Assembly (NCBI GenBank): GCA_964369415.1
Contig: CAYJFP010000001.1
Span: 124,001-188,000, forward strand
DNA length: 64,000 bases
From: SIG603 sp964369415
GTDB lineage: Bacteria; Bacillota; Clostridia; Oscillospirales; Acutalibacteraceae
Reading direction: 5' to 3'
Below, in pieces: positions 15,653 through 24,450 of this stretch. The position numbers and the translations under genes were made by a program. Within the stretch, counting starts at the first letter, position 1. Every line of letters starts with the position of its first letter. The notes under the pieces were generated by a model that was given only the letters and a program-made list of their open reading frames with translations, was not told where the DNA came from and did no database searches.

Positions 15653-16894
15653 TTATATCATATATGTCTCTACACTTGATTTTAATTTTGAATCCACCAA
15701 TGCGTGTACTTTTAAACCTGTTTCAGTATACTCTTCCTCTAAAATAACACCTGTTTTTCTTATCTCTGCGGCTATCCCGCTTTTAGAGAAAGGCAAAAGT
15801 AAGTGCATTTCTACATTTTTCTCTGTCAAAGTCTCTTCAATCTCTTCTAATAGTTTATCCGTCCCCTCTCCTGTTAACGCACTGACTTTAACCGCATTTT
15901 TTATCGGAAAGACTTCGTCTATAGCTTTATCACACTTGTTTAAAACATGAATTATCGGCCTTTCATCTTCAGAAAGCTCCTCTAAAATATCTTTAGTCAC
16001 CTTTATGTGATCCATGTAATGCTCGTCCGAAATGTCACATACGTTAAGTATAATATCTGCATATGCAGCCTGTTCAAGTGTCGACTTAAACGCTTCTACC
16101 AATCGGTGTGGCAGCCTTCTTATAAGTCCTACCGTGTCAATCAGCATAATATTTTTCCCTTTAGGCAGTTTAAGCATTCTAGCCGTCGGGTCAAGCGTTG
16201 CAAAAAGCATGTCTTTTGCAAGCACACCGGCATCAGTGTAGTAATTCATCAACGTGCTCTTTCCAGCATTGGTATAACCAAACAAAGCCGCTGTCAAGGT
16301 TCCATCTTTTTCTCTTCTTCTTTGTATTTCCGCCCTTGTCTTTTCAACTTGCTTAAGTGAGTCCTTAATGTTTTCAATTTTTCTTCTTATATGCCTTCTG
16401 TCCGTTTCTAGCTGAGTTTCACCAGGCCCTCTTGTGCCAATTCCACCACCAAGTCTTGAAAGCTCAATTCCCTTTCCACTAAGCCTTGGAAGCATGTATT
16501 TAAGCTGCGCCAGCTCTACTTGTAGTTTTCCTTCTTTACTTTTTGCCCTGTTTGCAAAAATATCAAGAATCAGCATCGTCCTGTCGATAACCCTTATGTC
16601 CGTCTCTTTTTCAAGGTTTCTTATCTGTGTAGGACTAAGCTCTCTATCGAAAATAATTAAGTCAATTTCGTTATTTTTGCAAAATTCGCCTATTTCTATC
16701 ACCATTCCGCTTCCTATACATGTTGCGGTCTCAAGGCTCTGCCTTTTTTGGCATTTTGTGGCTACAGGAAGAGCTCCTGAACTAATCGTAAGCTCCCATA
16801 ATTCGTTTAATGAAATTTCGTTATCATATTCACCTATATCAACAGAAACCAGCATTGCTCTTTCCTTTTTTATCTCATTTTCATGTAAATTCAT
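15653..16894 (-). CDS. hflX: GTPase HflX
   Basis: Ribosome-associated GTPase that rescues or splits stalled ribosomes. LSRLGGGIGTRGPGETQLE near 170 is the HflX signature, followed by a coiled linker, then the G domain: GYTNAGKST (P-loop), DPTARMLKL, DTVGLI and NKCD. The ATG at 16894 is chosen because AAGGAAATGGGG lies at proper distance; the in-frame ATG at 16906 sits on top of the ribosome site. About 413 residues, normal. Its promoter is at 16942-16969; a weak stem CAATT/AATTG with a T run follows the gene. Confidence 0.96.
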   Translation of the reverse strand: MNLHENEIKKERAMLVSVDIGEYDNEISLNELWELTISSGALPVATKCQKRQSLETATCIGSGMVIEIGEFCKNNEIDLIIFDRELSPTQIRNLEKETDIRVIDRTMLILDIFANRAKSKEGKLQVELAQLKYMLPRLSGKGIELSRLGGGIGTRGPGETQLETDRRHIRRKIENIKDSLKQVEKTRAEIQRRREKDGTLTAALFGYTNAGKSTLMNYYTDAGVLAKDMLFATLDPTARMLKLPKGKNIMLIDTVGLIRRLPHRLVEAFKSTLEQAAYADIILNVCDISDEHYMDHIKVTKDILEELSEDERPIIHVLNKCDKAIDEVFPIKNAVKVSALTGEGTDKLLEEIEETLTEKNVEMHLLLPFSKSGIAAEIRKTGVILEEEYTETGLKVHALVDSKLKSSVETYMI

Positions 16895-16941
16895 AACTAA
16901 CCCCATTTCCTTTTTAATCTATCATCATCTCTTATACTTAT

Positions 16942-16969
16942 ATTATATACTTTTATCAGCATAAATCAA
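16942..16969 (-). promoter_or_regulatory. Promoter of hflX
   Basis: TTGATT at 16964-16969, 16-base spacer, TATAAT at 16942-16947 on the minus strand, about 48 bases before the start. Confidence 0.7.
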
Positions 16970-16981
16970 TTTTTATTTAAA

Positions 16982-17029
16982 AATAATTTAAGAACAGATA
17001 ACAACAATGTTACCTGCCCTTAAATTATT
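16982..17029 (-). terminator. Terminator after the MarR gene
   Basis: A long imperfect stem of about 22 pairs (AATAATTTAAG on both arms, loop near 17005) ends in TTATTTTTAAAT on the minus strand, 50 bases after the MarR stop. It also lies upstream of the hflX promoter and insulates the two genes. Confidence 0.75.
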
Positions 17030-17078
17030 AGGATTTATATTAACTTTCACAAACTCAAAATTAATAGTCTCATTTCCT

Positions 17079-17516
17079 CTAGTTATACTTTCTTTTTCCG
17101 TTTTCAAGTATACGGTCTTGAACGTTAGAGAAAAATTGTAGTTCCGAATCGCTTATCCCCCAACATAAATCTCGACAAAGTCTGTCACAACAATCGGCAA
17201 TTTCCTCAGCGAGGCCAGCACCTTTTTGTGTAAGCGTTAATCTGAGAGCCCTTGCATCAATCTGATCTTGAACTGAGGTGATCAAGCCCTTTTCAGTCAG
17301 AGACGCTACAGATTTACAAATTAAAGATTTTGAGATAGATCTATACTGCGCAATATCTTTCGAAGTATTCTTCTCTTTGTTCGTATAAAGAAATACGAGC
17401 ACATCCATTTCACTCTGTGTGAGCGAACGCTTGTTACCGGTTAACTGCAATGATTTTTCATAAATCTTTGCAAGTTTCCATGAAGTTGTAAAAATGAACT
17501 GTTTTTCTTTGTACAT
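17079..17516 (-). CDS. MarR-family transcriptional regulator
   Basis: Dimeric winged-helix DNA-binding protein. From the ATG at 17516 (RBS GGAGG, 7-8 bases upstream) it has 145 residues. Helix-turn-helix region: LTQSEMDVLVFLYTNKEKN, then TSKDIAQYRSISKSLICKSV. Wing: GLITSVQDQIDARALRLTLT, with the family's D-x-R motif. It is monocistronic (promoter 17573-17601, terminator 16982-17029). The ligand is unknown; no exporter is adjacent. Confidence 0.93.
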   Translation of the reverse strand: MYKEKQFIFTTSWKLAKIYEKSLQLTGNKRSLTQSEMDVLVFLYTNKEKNTSKDIAQYRSISKSLICKSVASLTEKGLITSVQDQIDARALRLTLTQKGAGLAEEIADCCDRLCRDLCWGISDSELQFFSNVQDRILENGKRKYN

Positions 17517-17572
17517 TATAATACCTCCTATCCACAGCAAACTGTTCTTTGTTACTTTATCTTCCCAAGTAC

Positions 17573-17601
17573 ATATTAGCACTTCATCCTTCTTTTTTCA
17601 A
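17573..17601 (-). promoter_or_regulatory. Promoter of the MarR gene
   Basis: TTGAAA at 17596-17601, 17-base spacer, TAATAT at 17573-17578 on the minus strand, about 60 bases before the start. Confidence 0.65.
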
Positions 17602-17933
17602 CGATTCGGTTTACTTTTAGAATAAATACACACTAATAATTTTTTATTAAAAAACCGCTGATATAAATACCTACATATAGTAGTTCATATTTACATAATA
17701 CATGTCGAATTTTTTCTCATTCGACAAAATATTAGTTTAATTATTTTGAATAAAATGTCAAGTAAAAAAAAATAATACCTAAGCATGCCATTTTTATTAG
17801 TTTTTTATAAAAATAATTAAATTTTTAAACAATACGTTCATTATTGAAGGTTTTACCTTAGAACCATTATGTTCTATAAGATACTTAATCAAATAATTTT
17901 ATGAATTATATTCAAAAAAAGCATTAAAAAATA
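17602..17933. other. AT-rich intergenic stretch with one hairpin
   Basis: This region separates the divergent MarR and deoD promoters. The only clear structure is TGTCGAAT (17703-17710) facing ATTCGACA (17719-17726), an 8-bp stem with an 8-base loop. It has no T run and lies about 100 bases upstream of the MarR -35 box. No gene or riboswitch was recognised. Confidence 0.5.
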
Positions 17934-17962
17934 TTGCAAAGTGTAACATCAAAGAGTATAAT
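17934..17962 (+). promoter_or_regulatory. Promoter of the deoD-cdd operon
   Basis: TTGCAA at 17934-17939, 17-base spacer, TATAAT at 17957-17962, about 55 bases before the deoD ATG. Confidence 0.8.
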
Positions 17963-18024
17963 TAAATAAAAAATCAGTGAACTATATTAAAACTTATAGC
18001 AATAATTGGAAGGAGTTTTTACCC

Positions 18025-18735
18025 ATGAGTTTTTTACCTACACCTCATATCTCGGCAAAAAAAGACGAGATATCAAACACTGTATTAATGCCTGGTGATC
18101 CTTTAAGGGCAAAGTTTATAGCCGAGAATTATCTTAGTGATTTACACTGCTTTAACTGTGTTCGAAACATGCTTGGCTTTACTGGAATATATAAGGGTCA
18201 AAAAATAAGCGTAATGGGTAGCGGTATGGGCATGCCTTCTATCGGAATTTACTCATATGAGCTTTTCAACTTTTATGATGTTGAAAGTATCATCAGGGTC
18301 GGCTCGGCCGGTGCTTTTTTAGACGAGATGAATTTGAACGATATTGTTATTTCTTTTAGCGCATCTACCGACTCAAATTATATGAACCAATATGAATTAC
18401 CAGGAGTTTTTGCGCCTACTGCATCTATACCTTTAGCAATAAAGGCGTATAACCTTGCTAAAGAGCGTGATTTAAACGTTTATTCTGGAACTACTTTATC
18501 TTCCGATATTTTTTATAATGCCAAAAAAGACGCAAATGATAAATGGAAAAAAATGGGCGTTCTCGCCGTTGAAATGGAAGCCGCTGCACTTTACATGAAT
18601 GCTGCCTATGCAAAAAAGCAGGCACTTTGTATCCTAACTGTTTCAGACCACCTTTACAAAGAAGACCAACTTACATCAAAGGAGAGAGAGACAGGCTTTG
18701 ACAATATGATTATGCTTGCGCTTGACATAGTTTGA
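18025..18735 (+). CDS. deoD: Purine nucleoside phosphorylase, DeoD type
   Basis: Phosphorolysis of purine (deoxy)nucleosides to base and ribose-1-phosphate. 236 residues from the ATG at 18025, which has the RBS AAGGAG; this is the normal DeoD length, and the in-frame ATG at 17977 lies too close to the promoter's -10 box (17957-17962). VLMPGDPLRAKFIAENYL is the phosphate-binding N-terminal signature, VMGSGMGMPSIGIY near 75 the second, AVEMEAAALYM near 176 the ribose-binding segment, and VSDH near 203 holds the catalytic Asp. First gene of an operon with cdd, one base apart. Confidence 0.96.
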   Translation: MSFLPTPHISAKKDEISNTVLMPGDPLRAKFIAENYLSDLHCFNCVRNMLGFTGIYKGQKISVMGSGMGMPSIGIYSYELFNFYDVESIIRVGSAGAFLDEMNLNDIVISFSASTDSNYMNQYELPGVFAPTASIPLAIKAYNLAKERDLNVYSGTTLSSDIFYNAKKDANDKWKKMGVLAVEMEAAALYMNAAYAKKQALCILTVSDHLYKEDQLTSKERETGFDNMIMLALDIV

Positions 18736-18736
18736 C

Positions 18737-19141
18737 ATGATAAAAAAACTTATAAACGAAGCTTTTAGCGCTATGAATTTTTCCTACAGTCCTTATTCTA
18801 GCTTTAAGGTTGGTGCGGCACTACTTACAAAAAGCGGTAAAATATACAGTGGATGCAATATAGAAAATGCGTCATATTCACCTACAAATTGTGCCGAGAG
18901 AACCGCTATTTTTAAGGCTGTAAGCGAAGGTGAAACCGATTTTGATTCAATAGTTATTGTAAGCCAAAACAAATATTCTACTAATTCTTTTTGTCCTCCT
19001 TGCGGCGTGTGTAGACAGGTTTTGGCAGAATTTTGTGATAGTGAACATTTTAAAATTATTTTAGCAAAAAGCACTGTCGAATATAAAATTTACACGCTTA
19101 AAGACTTGTTACCACTGTCTTTTGATAAGGAACAACTATAA
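18737..19141 (+). CDS. cdd: Cytidine deaminase
   Basis: Zinc enzyme converting (deoxy)cytidine to (deoxy)uridine. 134 residues. SYSPYSSFKVGAALLT at the N-terminus and NCAERTAIFKA near 52-62 with PPCGVCRQVLAEF near 87-99 supply the three Cys zinc ligands and the catalytic Glu. In many Firmicutes cdd lies between dgkA and era; here that slot is empty and the gene pairs with deoD for nucleoside salvage. It starts one base after the deoD stop. Confidence 0.96.
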   Translation: MIKKLINEAFSAMNFSYSPYSSFKVGAALLTKSGKIYSGCNIENASYSPTNCAERTAIFKAVSEGETDFDSIVIVSQNKYSTNSFCPPCGVCRQVLAEFCDSEHFKIILAKSTVEYKIYTLKDLLPLSFDKEQL

Positions 19142-19143
19142 AA

Positions 19144-20328
19144 ATGAAAGGGAGTGAAATTTTGTTTAACGACAACTCATTTTTAAACTTCAAAGATAAA
19201 GTTCTTCCGTTTTGGAAAAATATGTTAGACGAAGAAAATGGCGGATTTTATGGATTCATGGACATAAATTTAGCAGTAGAAAAAAAAGCTAAAAAATTTT
19301 GCTCCATAAACTCAGAGTACCTGTTATTTTTTTCAAAATCTTTTTTAATTTATTCAGATGGCGAGTCACTTTTTTACATGAAAAAGGCCTATACATTCTT
19401 TTTAAATCACTTTTTAGACAAGGAATATGGAGGCGTTTTCAGTGTTGCCAATTTCAGCGGAGACATCATCAGCACCAACAAAAAATTGTCTGATTTTGCA
19501 CTTTCTATCCACGCTTTAAGCCTTTATTACGAGGCTACCGAAGATGTTGAAGCTTTAAAAATCGCCTTCGAACTTTTCCAGCTTACTGAAAGCATGTTCA
19601 AAGACGATATCGGATATATGCATGTTATGTCAAGAGATTTCCACCCCGTTCACGAGAAAAACGCCCTTGAAAACGGCGGTGTATCCTCTTTTAGAAACTT
19701 TTCTTCTATGCTTAATCTTTTAGAATCCTATACTGAATTATACCGATTATCAGGTGACGACTGGGTAGGAAGCGCCCTGTTAGAGCTTGTAGACTTAATC
19801 TTGCATAAAGTCTACAACGAGAAAAATCAAGTATTCTATGACTACTTCGATTATAATCTTGAACCCATAATGGATTTTCAGTCTTATGGCAATGGATTTA
19901 AGGCTGTGCGCTGTCTTTTTTTCGCCTCATCTGTTCTTGAAAATCCTACGCTAAGCAAGAAGATTAAAGAAATTTTAAGGAATTATCTGCCTAATTTGGT
20001 AAGACGTTCTGTTAGCAAAGAAGGCGTTAAAAACTCCAGAATTGGCAATTTAAACGATAGAAGCAGACTGTGGTGGATACAAGCTGAAGCCGTCAGCTCT
20101 TTACTAATTTCACATCAAAACTTAAAGGACAATCTATATCTTGACATAGCTTTACAGCTTATAGACTATATAGAAAACCACTTTGAGGACAAACGACCGC
20201 TTGGTGAGTGGTATCACTCGCTCGACGAATTTTCAGAAGTCATTCATAATAAACCTATAGCAAATTTTGAAAAAGGACCTTATAGTGCGTGTTTATATTA
20301 CCTTGAAAATTCAAAAAATACAATTTAA
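19144..20328 (+). CDS. AGE/cellobiose 2-epimerase-fold protein, catalytic residues apparently lost
   Basis: 394 residues of the (alpha/alpha)6-barrel family of N-acylglucosamine and cellobiose 2-epimerases. Fold markers remain: LPFWKNMLDEENGGFYGFMD at 21-40, LWWIQAEAV at 309-317, GEWYHSLDE near 354-362. The residues known to be catalytic in cellobiose 2-epimerase appear replaced: the Arg of the NxRILWTFS block is Glu58 (NSEYLLFFS), the first His is Asn191 (MLNLLESYTEL), the GHDIE His is Asn250 and its Glu Lys253 (YGNGFK), and the terminal PYH His is Ser381 (GPYSACLY). Alignment is from memory of the family. The gene starts 2 bases after cdd, so it belongs to the salvage operon. Activity, if any, is unknown. 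Confidence 0.75.
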   Translation: MKGSEILFNDNSFLNFKDKVLPFWKNMLDEENGGFYGFMDINLAVEKKAKKFCSINSEYLLFFSKSFLIYSDGESLFYMKKAYTFFLNHFLDKEYGGVFSVANFSGDIISTNKKLSDFALSIHALSLYYEATEDVEALKIAFELFQLTESMFKDDIGYMHVMSRDFHPVHEKNALENGGVSSFRNFSSMLNLLESYTELYRLSGDDWVGSALLELVDLILHKVYNEKNQVFYDYFDYNLEPIMDFQSYGNGFKAVRCLFFASSVLENPTLSKKIKEILRNYLPNLVRRSVSKEGVKNSRIGNLNDRSRLWWIQAEAVSSLLISHQNLKDNLYLDIALQLIDYIENHFEDKRPLGEWYHSLDEFSEVIHNKPIANFEKGPYSACLYYLENSKNTI

Positions 20329-20403
20329 ACTCTTATAGTGTGAATTTTTCACATTACAGCCATGAAACTGTTCTATATGAAACCATTTTGAGCTTTACAT
20401 AAT

Positions 20404-20610
20404 TCATATTTTAAATTCTTCTTCAGAAAATTCTTGAAGTTTCGGCTTTGGTGACGGATCTCTCTTTAGTGGATCGTACTCATAATTCTTGCAAACACTA
20501 CCTTTGTGATATGGACATAGAATTTTGTCATCCGATGAATTATATCTGCAATAAGTGCAGTCTGGCTCTATATTAGTTCCAAACATCTTCTTTTTCTTTT
20601 TAAAAAACAT
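20404..20610 (-). CDS. Small four-cysteine protein, function unknown
   Basis: 68 residues: a lysine-rich start (MFFKKKKKMFGTN), then DCTYCRYNSS, ILCPYHKG and VCKNYEYDPLKRDP, giving Cys-x2-Cys...Cys-x-x-His...Cys, a likely zinc or metal knuckle. The YDPLKR-P tail is a pattern I associate with a small uncharacterised protein common in Clostridia. RBS aaggag precedes the ATG. It lies between two convergent transcription units and ahead of ylbJ on the same strand. Confidence 0.75.
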   Translation of the reverse strand: MFFKKKKKMFGTNIEPDCTYCRYNSSDDKILCPYHKGSVCKNYEYDPLKRDPSPKPKLQEFSEEEFKI

Positions 20611-20643
20611 TTAATTTTTACTCCTTAATTTTATAAGGACATT

Positions 20644-21762
20644 TTACCACATTTTTTTTCGTTTTTCTACAGACTTATTCAAAAAAATAAATGCACAGGA
20701 TAAAATCACAAGGCAAATACTTCCCATTAATGTACCATTAAGTGCCTTTGCGTTTATTTCATTCACACTAGAAAAAACGCTGACGTCCTCTTTAACAAAC
20801 GAATTAATTAAGTTAAATAGCGCCATAGACAATAGGCCGTGAGAAATTCTTGAAGTAAAGAATTTTTTATAGTCTATTGTTTTTTGTGGAAACATAGAAA
20901 AAATTTGAAAATGTATGCACAAACCACCAAACGCAAGCCCCATTGCAAACACACCCATCGAAACAGGCAATAGCAAGCTTAATTCAACTGCTGTCACAAC
21001 ATCAAGCAAAAAATTCACTACAGCCGACCAGTCAAACGGTGACAAAATAGGAATTTTTGAAAAAGCATCGACAGCACCTGAAACAATGCCAATTTCCCTT
21101 AAAAGAGGAATAAACGCAGAAAAAATCACAACATAAATACACATACTACTGCAAGCCGACAAGGTGCTTTTGCTAGAAGTGCTAGCGATTTCTATAAAAT
21201 CTTTTTTATCTTTATTTTTATCTTTTTCCACTGGTATCTTTTTTCCTATTCCCCATAATATCCCTAAAACAAGTGATGAAACACATGTAGAAATCAAGAA
21301 GTTAATTCCAATTTTTACATCCTTAAATATTACACCACCAACAAATATCACGCAGTATGCAACACCCGGATTTATGGCAAAAAGACTCAGTCTCTCCGCC
21401 TCTTCTCTTGATATTTCACCTTTTTTATAGGCTATAGATGTAAGCTTTGCACCTACAGGGTATCCGCAAAAAAGCCCAAATATTATAGGGCATACACAGT
21501 TTTTTGAAAGCTTAAAAATTTTTCTGCAAGCAGGTCCAAAAACACTTGAAAGAAAACCTCCTACCGAAGACAGCGAAGCAAATGAGGATAGAAAAATCAT
21601 AGGAAGAAGAGATGGAAGTAGCACATTTAAACAGTATGAAATGCCAAAAATCACACCTTTTGACAAAACCTCCTTGTATCTTACCACTAAGAAAAACAGG
21701 ACAATCATCATCAATGTCATAAACACCGACATTAAACTTTCCTTTAACAGTCTTTTTTTCAT
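20644..21762 (-). CDS. ylbJ: Sporulation integral membrane protein YlbJ-like (nucleoside-recognition fold)
   Basis: 372 residues with eight or more hydrophobic segments. LFCGYPVGAKLT near 97-108 followed by EISREEAERLSLFAINPGVAYC near 115-137 matches the YlbJ family, mother-cell membrane proteins needed for spore coat or heat resistance. RBS aaaggaga precedes the ATG. It diverges from yqfC-yqfD, also sporulation genes, so the 110-base interval probably holds back-to-back mother-cell (sigma-E type) promoters. A CATAAAAT at about 21836 resembles a sigma-E -10 box, but no matching -35 is convincing. Confidence 0.85.
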   Translation of the reverse strand: MKKRLLKESLMSVFMTLMMIVLFFLVVRYKEVLSKGVIFGISYCLNVLLPSLLPMIFLSSFASLSSVGGFLSSVFGPACRKIFKLSKNCVCPIIFGLFCGYPVGAKLTSIAYKKGEISREEAERLSLFAINPGVAYCVIFVGGVIFKDVKIGINFLISTCVSSLVLGILWGIGKKIPVEKDKNKDKKDFIEIASTSSKSTLSACSSMCIYVVIFSAFIPLLREIGIVSGAVDAFSKIPILSPFDWSAVVNFLLDVVTAVELSLLLPVSMGVFAMGLAFGGLCIHFQIFSMFPQKTIDYKKFFTSRISHGLLSMALFNLINSFVKEDVSVFSSVNEINAKALNGTLMGSICLVILSCAFIFLNKSVEKRKKMW

Positions 21763-21872
21763 AAATGTCTCCTTTTCACGCTAATTTAAGTCACCTATAC
21801 TTTCCATCTTGATACATAATAAATATTTTAGTGGCATAAAATTTATGACAGAGACAGTAAGGAGAATGTTCT

Positions 21873-22109
21873 ATGCCTTTAAACGAGAACAAAGTTACAA
21901 ACGCTTCAGTTACAGAGATAACAGGAAATAAACGTGTGGTTTTAGACGGCTGTGACGGCCTTTTGGACTTTAACGACGAATTGGTAATATTAAAATCAGG
22001 AAAATTAAAAATTAAAATAGATGGTAAAAATTTAAAAATAAGTGTTTTCACCGACGACACAGCGGTTATTGACGGCTATATATCCTCGGTTAATTTCAAC
22101 TACTTTTAG
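21873..22109 (+). CDS. yqfC: Sporulation protein YqfC (YabP/YqfC family)
   Basis: 78 residues. EITGNKRVVLDGCDGLLDFN near 16-35 and the closing ISVFTDDTAVIDGYI are typical of the YabP/YqfC family, sigma-E-controlled proteins of the mother cell. RBS AAGGAGA is 7 bases before the ATG. It lies 24 bases before yqfD, its standard partner, and opens the conserved Firmicute block that runs to mutS2. Confidence 0.92.
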   Translation: MPLNENKVTNASVTEITGNKRVVLDGCDGLLDFNDELVILKSGKLKIKIDGKNLKISVFTDDTAVIDGYISSVNFNYF

Positions 22110-22133
22110 CTTAGTGAAAGGCGGATGTGATTT

Positions 22134-23342
22134 ATGATAAAAACTATATCAGAATACTTAAGAACCTATGTCACCGTAAGCCTTGAAGGTGAAAGTCGAA
22201 ATCGCCTTATCAGCATGGCCGTAAAAGAGGGGCTTAGGTTTTGGTCTTACAAATTTAAAGACGGCAAAGTAATAATTTCTATGTCTGTGAGCGACTATAA
22301 AAAGCTTAAAAAATACAAACAAAAAACAGGCGTTAGAATAAAAATCCTAAAAAAGCGTGGTCTTAGATTTACATTTTCAAAGGTTAAAAAGCGTCCTGGT
22401 CTCATTGTCGGACTATTCTTTTCCATTATTCTTTACTTATTCTTAAGTTCTTGCTACTGGGTTATAGATGTAAACGAAAATACTGATTACTCAAAGGAAG
22501 AAATACTTAACTGTGCCTATCAAAACGGACTTTACGAGGGCGTTTTAAAGGGTGAAATTGACGAAGCCTTACTAGCCACAAAAATAATGAATGACCTTGA
22601 AGATTTAAAGTGGGTGTCGATAAACACCATGGGATCTACTGTAGAGATAGCCGTAAAAGAAAGTGCAGAAACTCCGATAAACTATATTGATAACGAAGTT
22701 TCAAACATAACAGCCGAAAAAACAGGCGTCATCAAATCTATAGAAGCAAAGCAAGGAACAGTTCTCGTAAAAATAGGCGAGGCTGTCTCACAGGGGCAAG
22801 TGCTTGTCACTGGAGTTTGGGATTCAAACTTTGGCAAAAACGAGTGGCAAATAGAGGAAGAACCCACGCAGTTTGCCACTGCTTCAAGAGCTGTTATCAT
22901 GGCAGAAACCTACGATACACTTAGCGCTTGCATAAAAAAAGAAAGCCTTGATTACATAGCTCTTGACTCATACAATAGGTTTAACATAGGCTTTTTCGGT
23001 ATAGAAATCCCCTTTGTTTTTTCACTTGTTCCAAACGGTGAATACACCTATGATACAAACAAGGAAAACCTGTATATCCTAGGCACAAAAATGCCTATTT
23101 ATTTTGAAACTGAAAATCTTACAAGACTTTCGGTTAGCAATGTAGCCATAAGTGAAGCAAGTGCAAAAGAAGAGCTAGCAAATTACCTTAACTTACTTGC
23201 AATTAAAGAACTTGACGACGGCGAAAGCCTTGTTTCCTTTTCAGAATTAACCTTTTGGGAAGATGAAAATTACTATTATGGAAAAATTTCATATATTTTC
23301 ATGGAAAATATAGCCTTAAATCAAAATATTATGATAAATTAG
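22134..23342 (+). CDS. yqfD: Sporulation protein YqfD
   Basis: 402 residues. A cytosolic N-terminal ~85 residues (GLRFWSYKFKDGKVIISMSV) precede one transmembrane helix at about 91-111 (GLIVGLFFSIILYLFLSSCY), then a large extracytoplasmic part with TAEKTGVIKSIEAKQGTVLV and GEAVSQGQVLVTG, a barrel-sandwich-like segment characteristic of YqfD. Role: spore formation in the mother cell; biochemical activity unknown. Follows yqfC by 24 bases. Confidence 0.93.
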   Translation: MIKTISEYLRTYVTVSLEGESRNRLISMAVKEGLRFWSYKFKDGKVIISMSVSDYKKLKKYKQKTGVRIKILKKRGLRFTFSKVKKRPGLIVGLFFSIILYLFLSSCYWVIDVNENTDYSKEEILNCAYQNGLYEGVLKGEIDEALLATKIMNDLEDLKWVSINTMGSTVEIAVKESAETPINYIDNEVSNITAEKTGVIKSIEAKQGTVLVKIGEAVSQGQVLVTGVWDSNFGKNEWQIEEEPTQFATASRAVIMAETYDTLSACIKKESLDYIALDSYNRFNIGFFGIEIPFVFSLVPNGEYTYDTNKENLYILGTKMPIYFETENLTRLSVSNVAISEASAKEELANYLNLLAIKELDDGESLVSFSELTFWEDENYYYGKISYIFMENIALNQNIMIN

Positions 23343-23378
23343 TAAAAAAAAGAATTTAATTTTTATTGATATTGACGT

Positions 23379-23407
23379 TTTAAAAAAAATAATAATTGTG
23401 ATATAAT
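23379..23407 (+). promoter_or_regulatory. Extended -10 promoter at the phoH start
   Basis: TG-A-TATAAT at 23399-23407 is an extended -10 element; the -35 position reads TTTAAA (23379-23384), weak. Transcription would begin at or next to the ATG at 23413. Confidence 0.5.
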
Positions 23408-23412
23408 AAGTA

Positions 23413-24426
23413 ATGAAAAAGTGCCCATACATCGGGCAAAAAAAAATAATTGGATGTGTTTATTTTTTGGAAAGAGAAATAAGTCTTGAAAGAGCAGAGT
23501 ACGCTTCGGAAATTTTCGGCCATTTTGATGAACATCAAAAACTTATTGAAAAGAAATTTAACGTTAAGGTTGTTTTTAGAGATTCTGTTTTAAAAATTAT
23601 AGGCGATGAAGAAAGCGCCGACAAAGCTTATAGAACTTTTGTAAGCCTTTTGGAGCTTTTAGAAAAAGGCGATCAAATCACTTTACAACAAATTCATTAT
23701 TGCATAGACTTAGTTAGTGACGGAAAAGAAAAAAGTTTTGCGTCTTTATCAGATGACGTGGTTTGCATAACTAGTAAAGGAAAGCCGATTAAGCCCAAAA
23801 CTGTCGGGCAAAAGAATTACTGTACAGCAATAAAGGATAATACAGTGACAATTTGCGTAGGCCCTGCTGGAACGGGCAAGACATATCTTGCGGTGGCGAT
23901 GGCTGTAAAAGCTTTTAAATCAGGGTCAGTTCAAAGAATAATTCTAACAAGACCCGCCGTTGAAGCCGGCGAAAAACTTGGCTTTTTGCCAGGGGATTTG
24001 CAGCAAAAAGTAGACCCTTATTTAAGACCCTTATACGATGCCTTATTTGATATGATGGGAGCCGAAACCTATCAAAAATATTTAGAACGTGGAAATATTG
24101 AGGTCGCACCACTAGCTTATATGAGAGGCCGTACGCTCGATGATAGTTTTATAATACTTGATGAAGCGCAGAACACTACTTGTGAGCAGATGAAGATGTT
24201 TTTAACAAGACTTGGCTTTGGCTCAAAAATGGTTATAACCGGCGATATAACGCAGATTGATTTGCCCGACGGAAGAAAGTCAGGCCTTAAGGATGCTGTA
24301 AAAGTTTTAAAATATGTCGATGACATAAAAGTGATTAGATTCAATGAAAAAGACGTTGTAAGACATAAGCTTGTCCAAGATATTGTTAAAGCTTATGAAA
24401 AAAACGTTCAAGCTATAAAAAATTAG
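23413..24426 (+). CDS. phoH: PhoH-family ATPase
   Basis: Cytosolic P-loop ATPase, linked in Firmicutes to RNA metabolism with YbeY. 337 residues. CVGPAGTGKTYLAVAMAVKA near 152 is Walker A, FIILDEAQNTT near 245 Walker B, and TGDITQIDLP near 272 the sensor region. The first ~18 residues are an extension compared with known members, and the extended -10 box ends only 5 bases before this ATG. Real translation may therefore be leaderless or begin at the TTG at 23467 (sequence EREISLERAEYAS). It is followed 24 bases later by ybeY. Confidence 0.93.
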   Translation: MKKCPYIGQKKIIGCVYFLEREISLERAEYASEIFGHFDEHQKLIEKKFNVKVVFRDSVLKIIGDEESADKAYRTFVSLLELLEKGDQITLQQIHYCIDLVSDGKEKSFASLSDDVVCITSKGKPIKPKTVGQKNYCTAIKDNTVTICVGPAGTGKTYLAVAMAVKAFKSGSVQRIILTRPAVEAGEKLGFLPGDLQQKVDPYLRPLYDALFDMMGAETYQKYLERGNIEVAPLAYMRGRTLDDSFIILDEAQNTTCEQMKMFLTRLGFGSKMVITGDITQIDLPDGRKSGLKDAVKVLKYVDDIKVIRFNEKDVVRHKLVQDIVKAYEKNVQAIKN

Positions 24427-24450
24427 TTTTAGTGATTAAAGGATGGTAAG

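Noticed and set aside
17079..17516. This MarR protein as the regulator of the siderophore operators
   Set aside because: It is over 43 kb away and its own promoter shows no TTAGTT-N6-AACTAA motif.
19144..20328. Assignment as an active cellobiose 2-epimerase
   Set aside because: The fold fits, but the residues needed for catalysis appear replaced, so only the fold is claimed.
23416..23440. GCCC/GGGC hairpin at the phoH start read as a minus-strand terminator
   Set aside because: Only a 4-bp stem and no minus-strand gene ends there.
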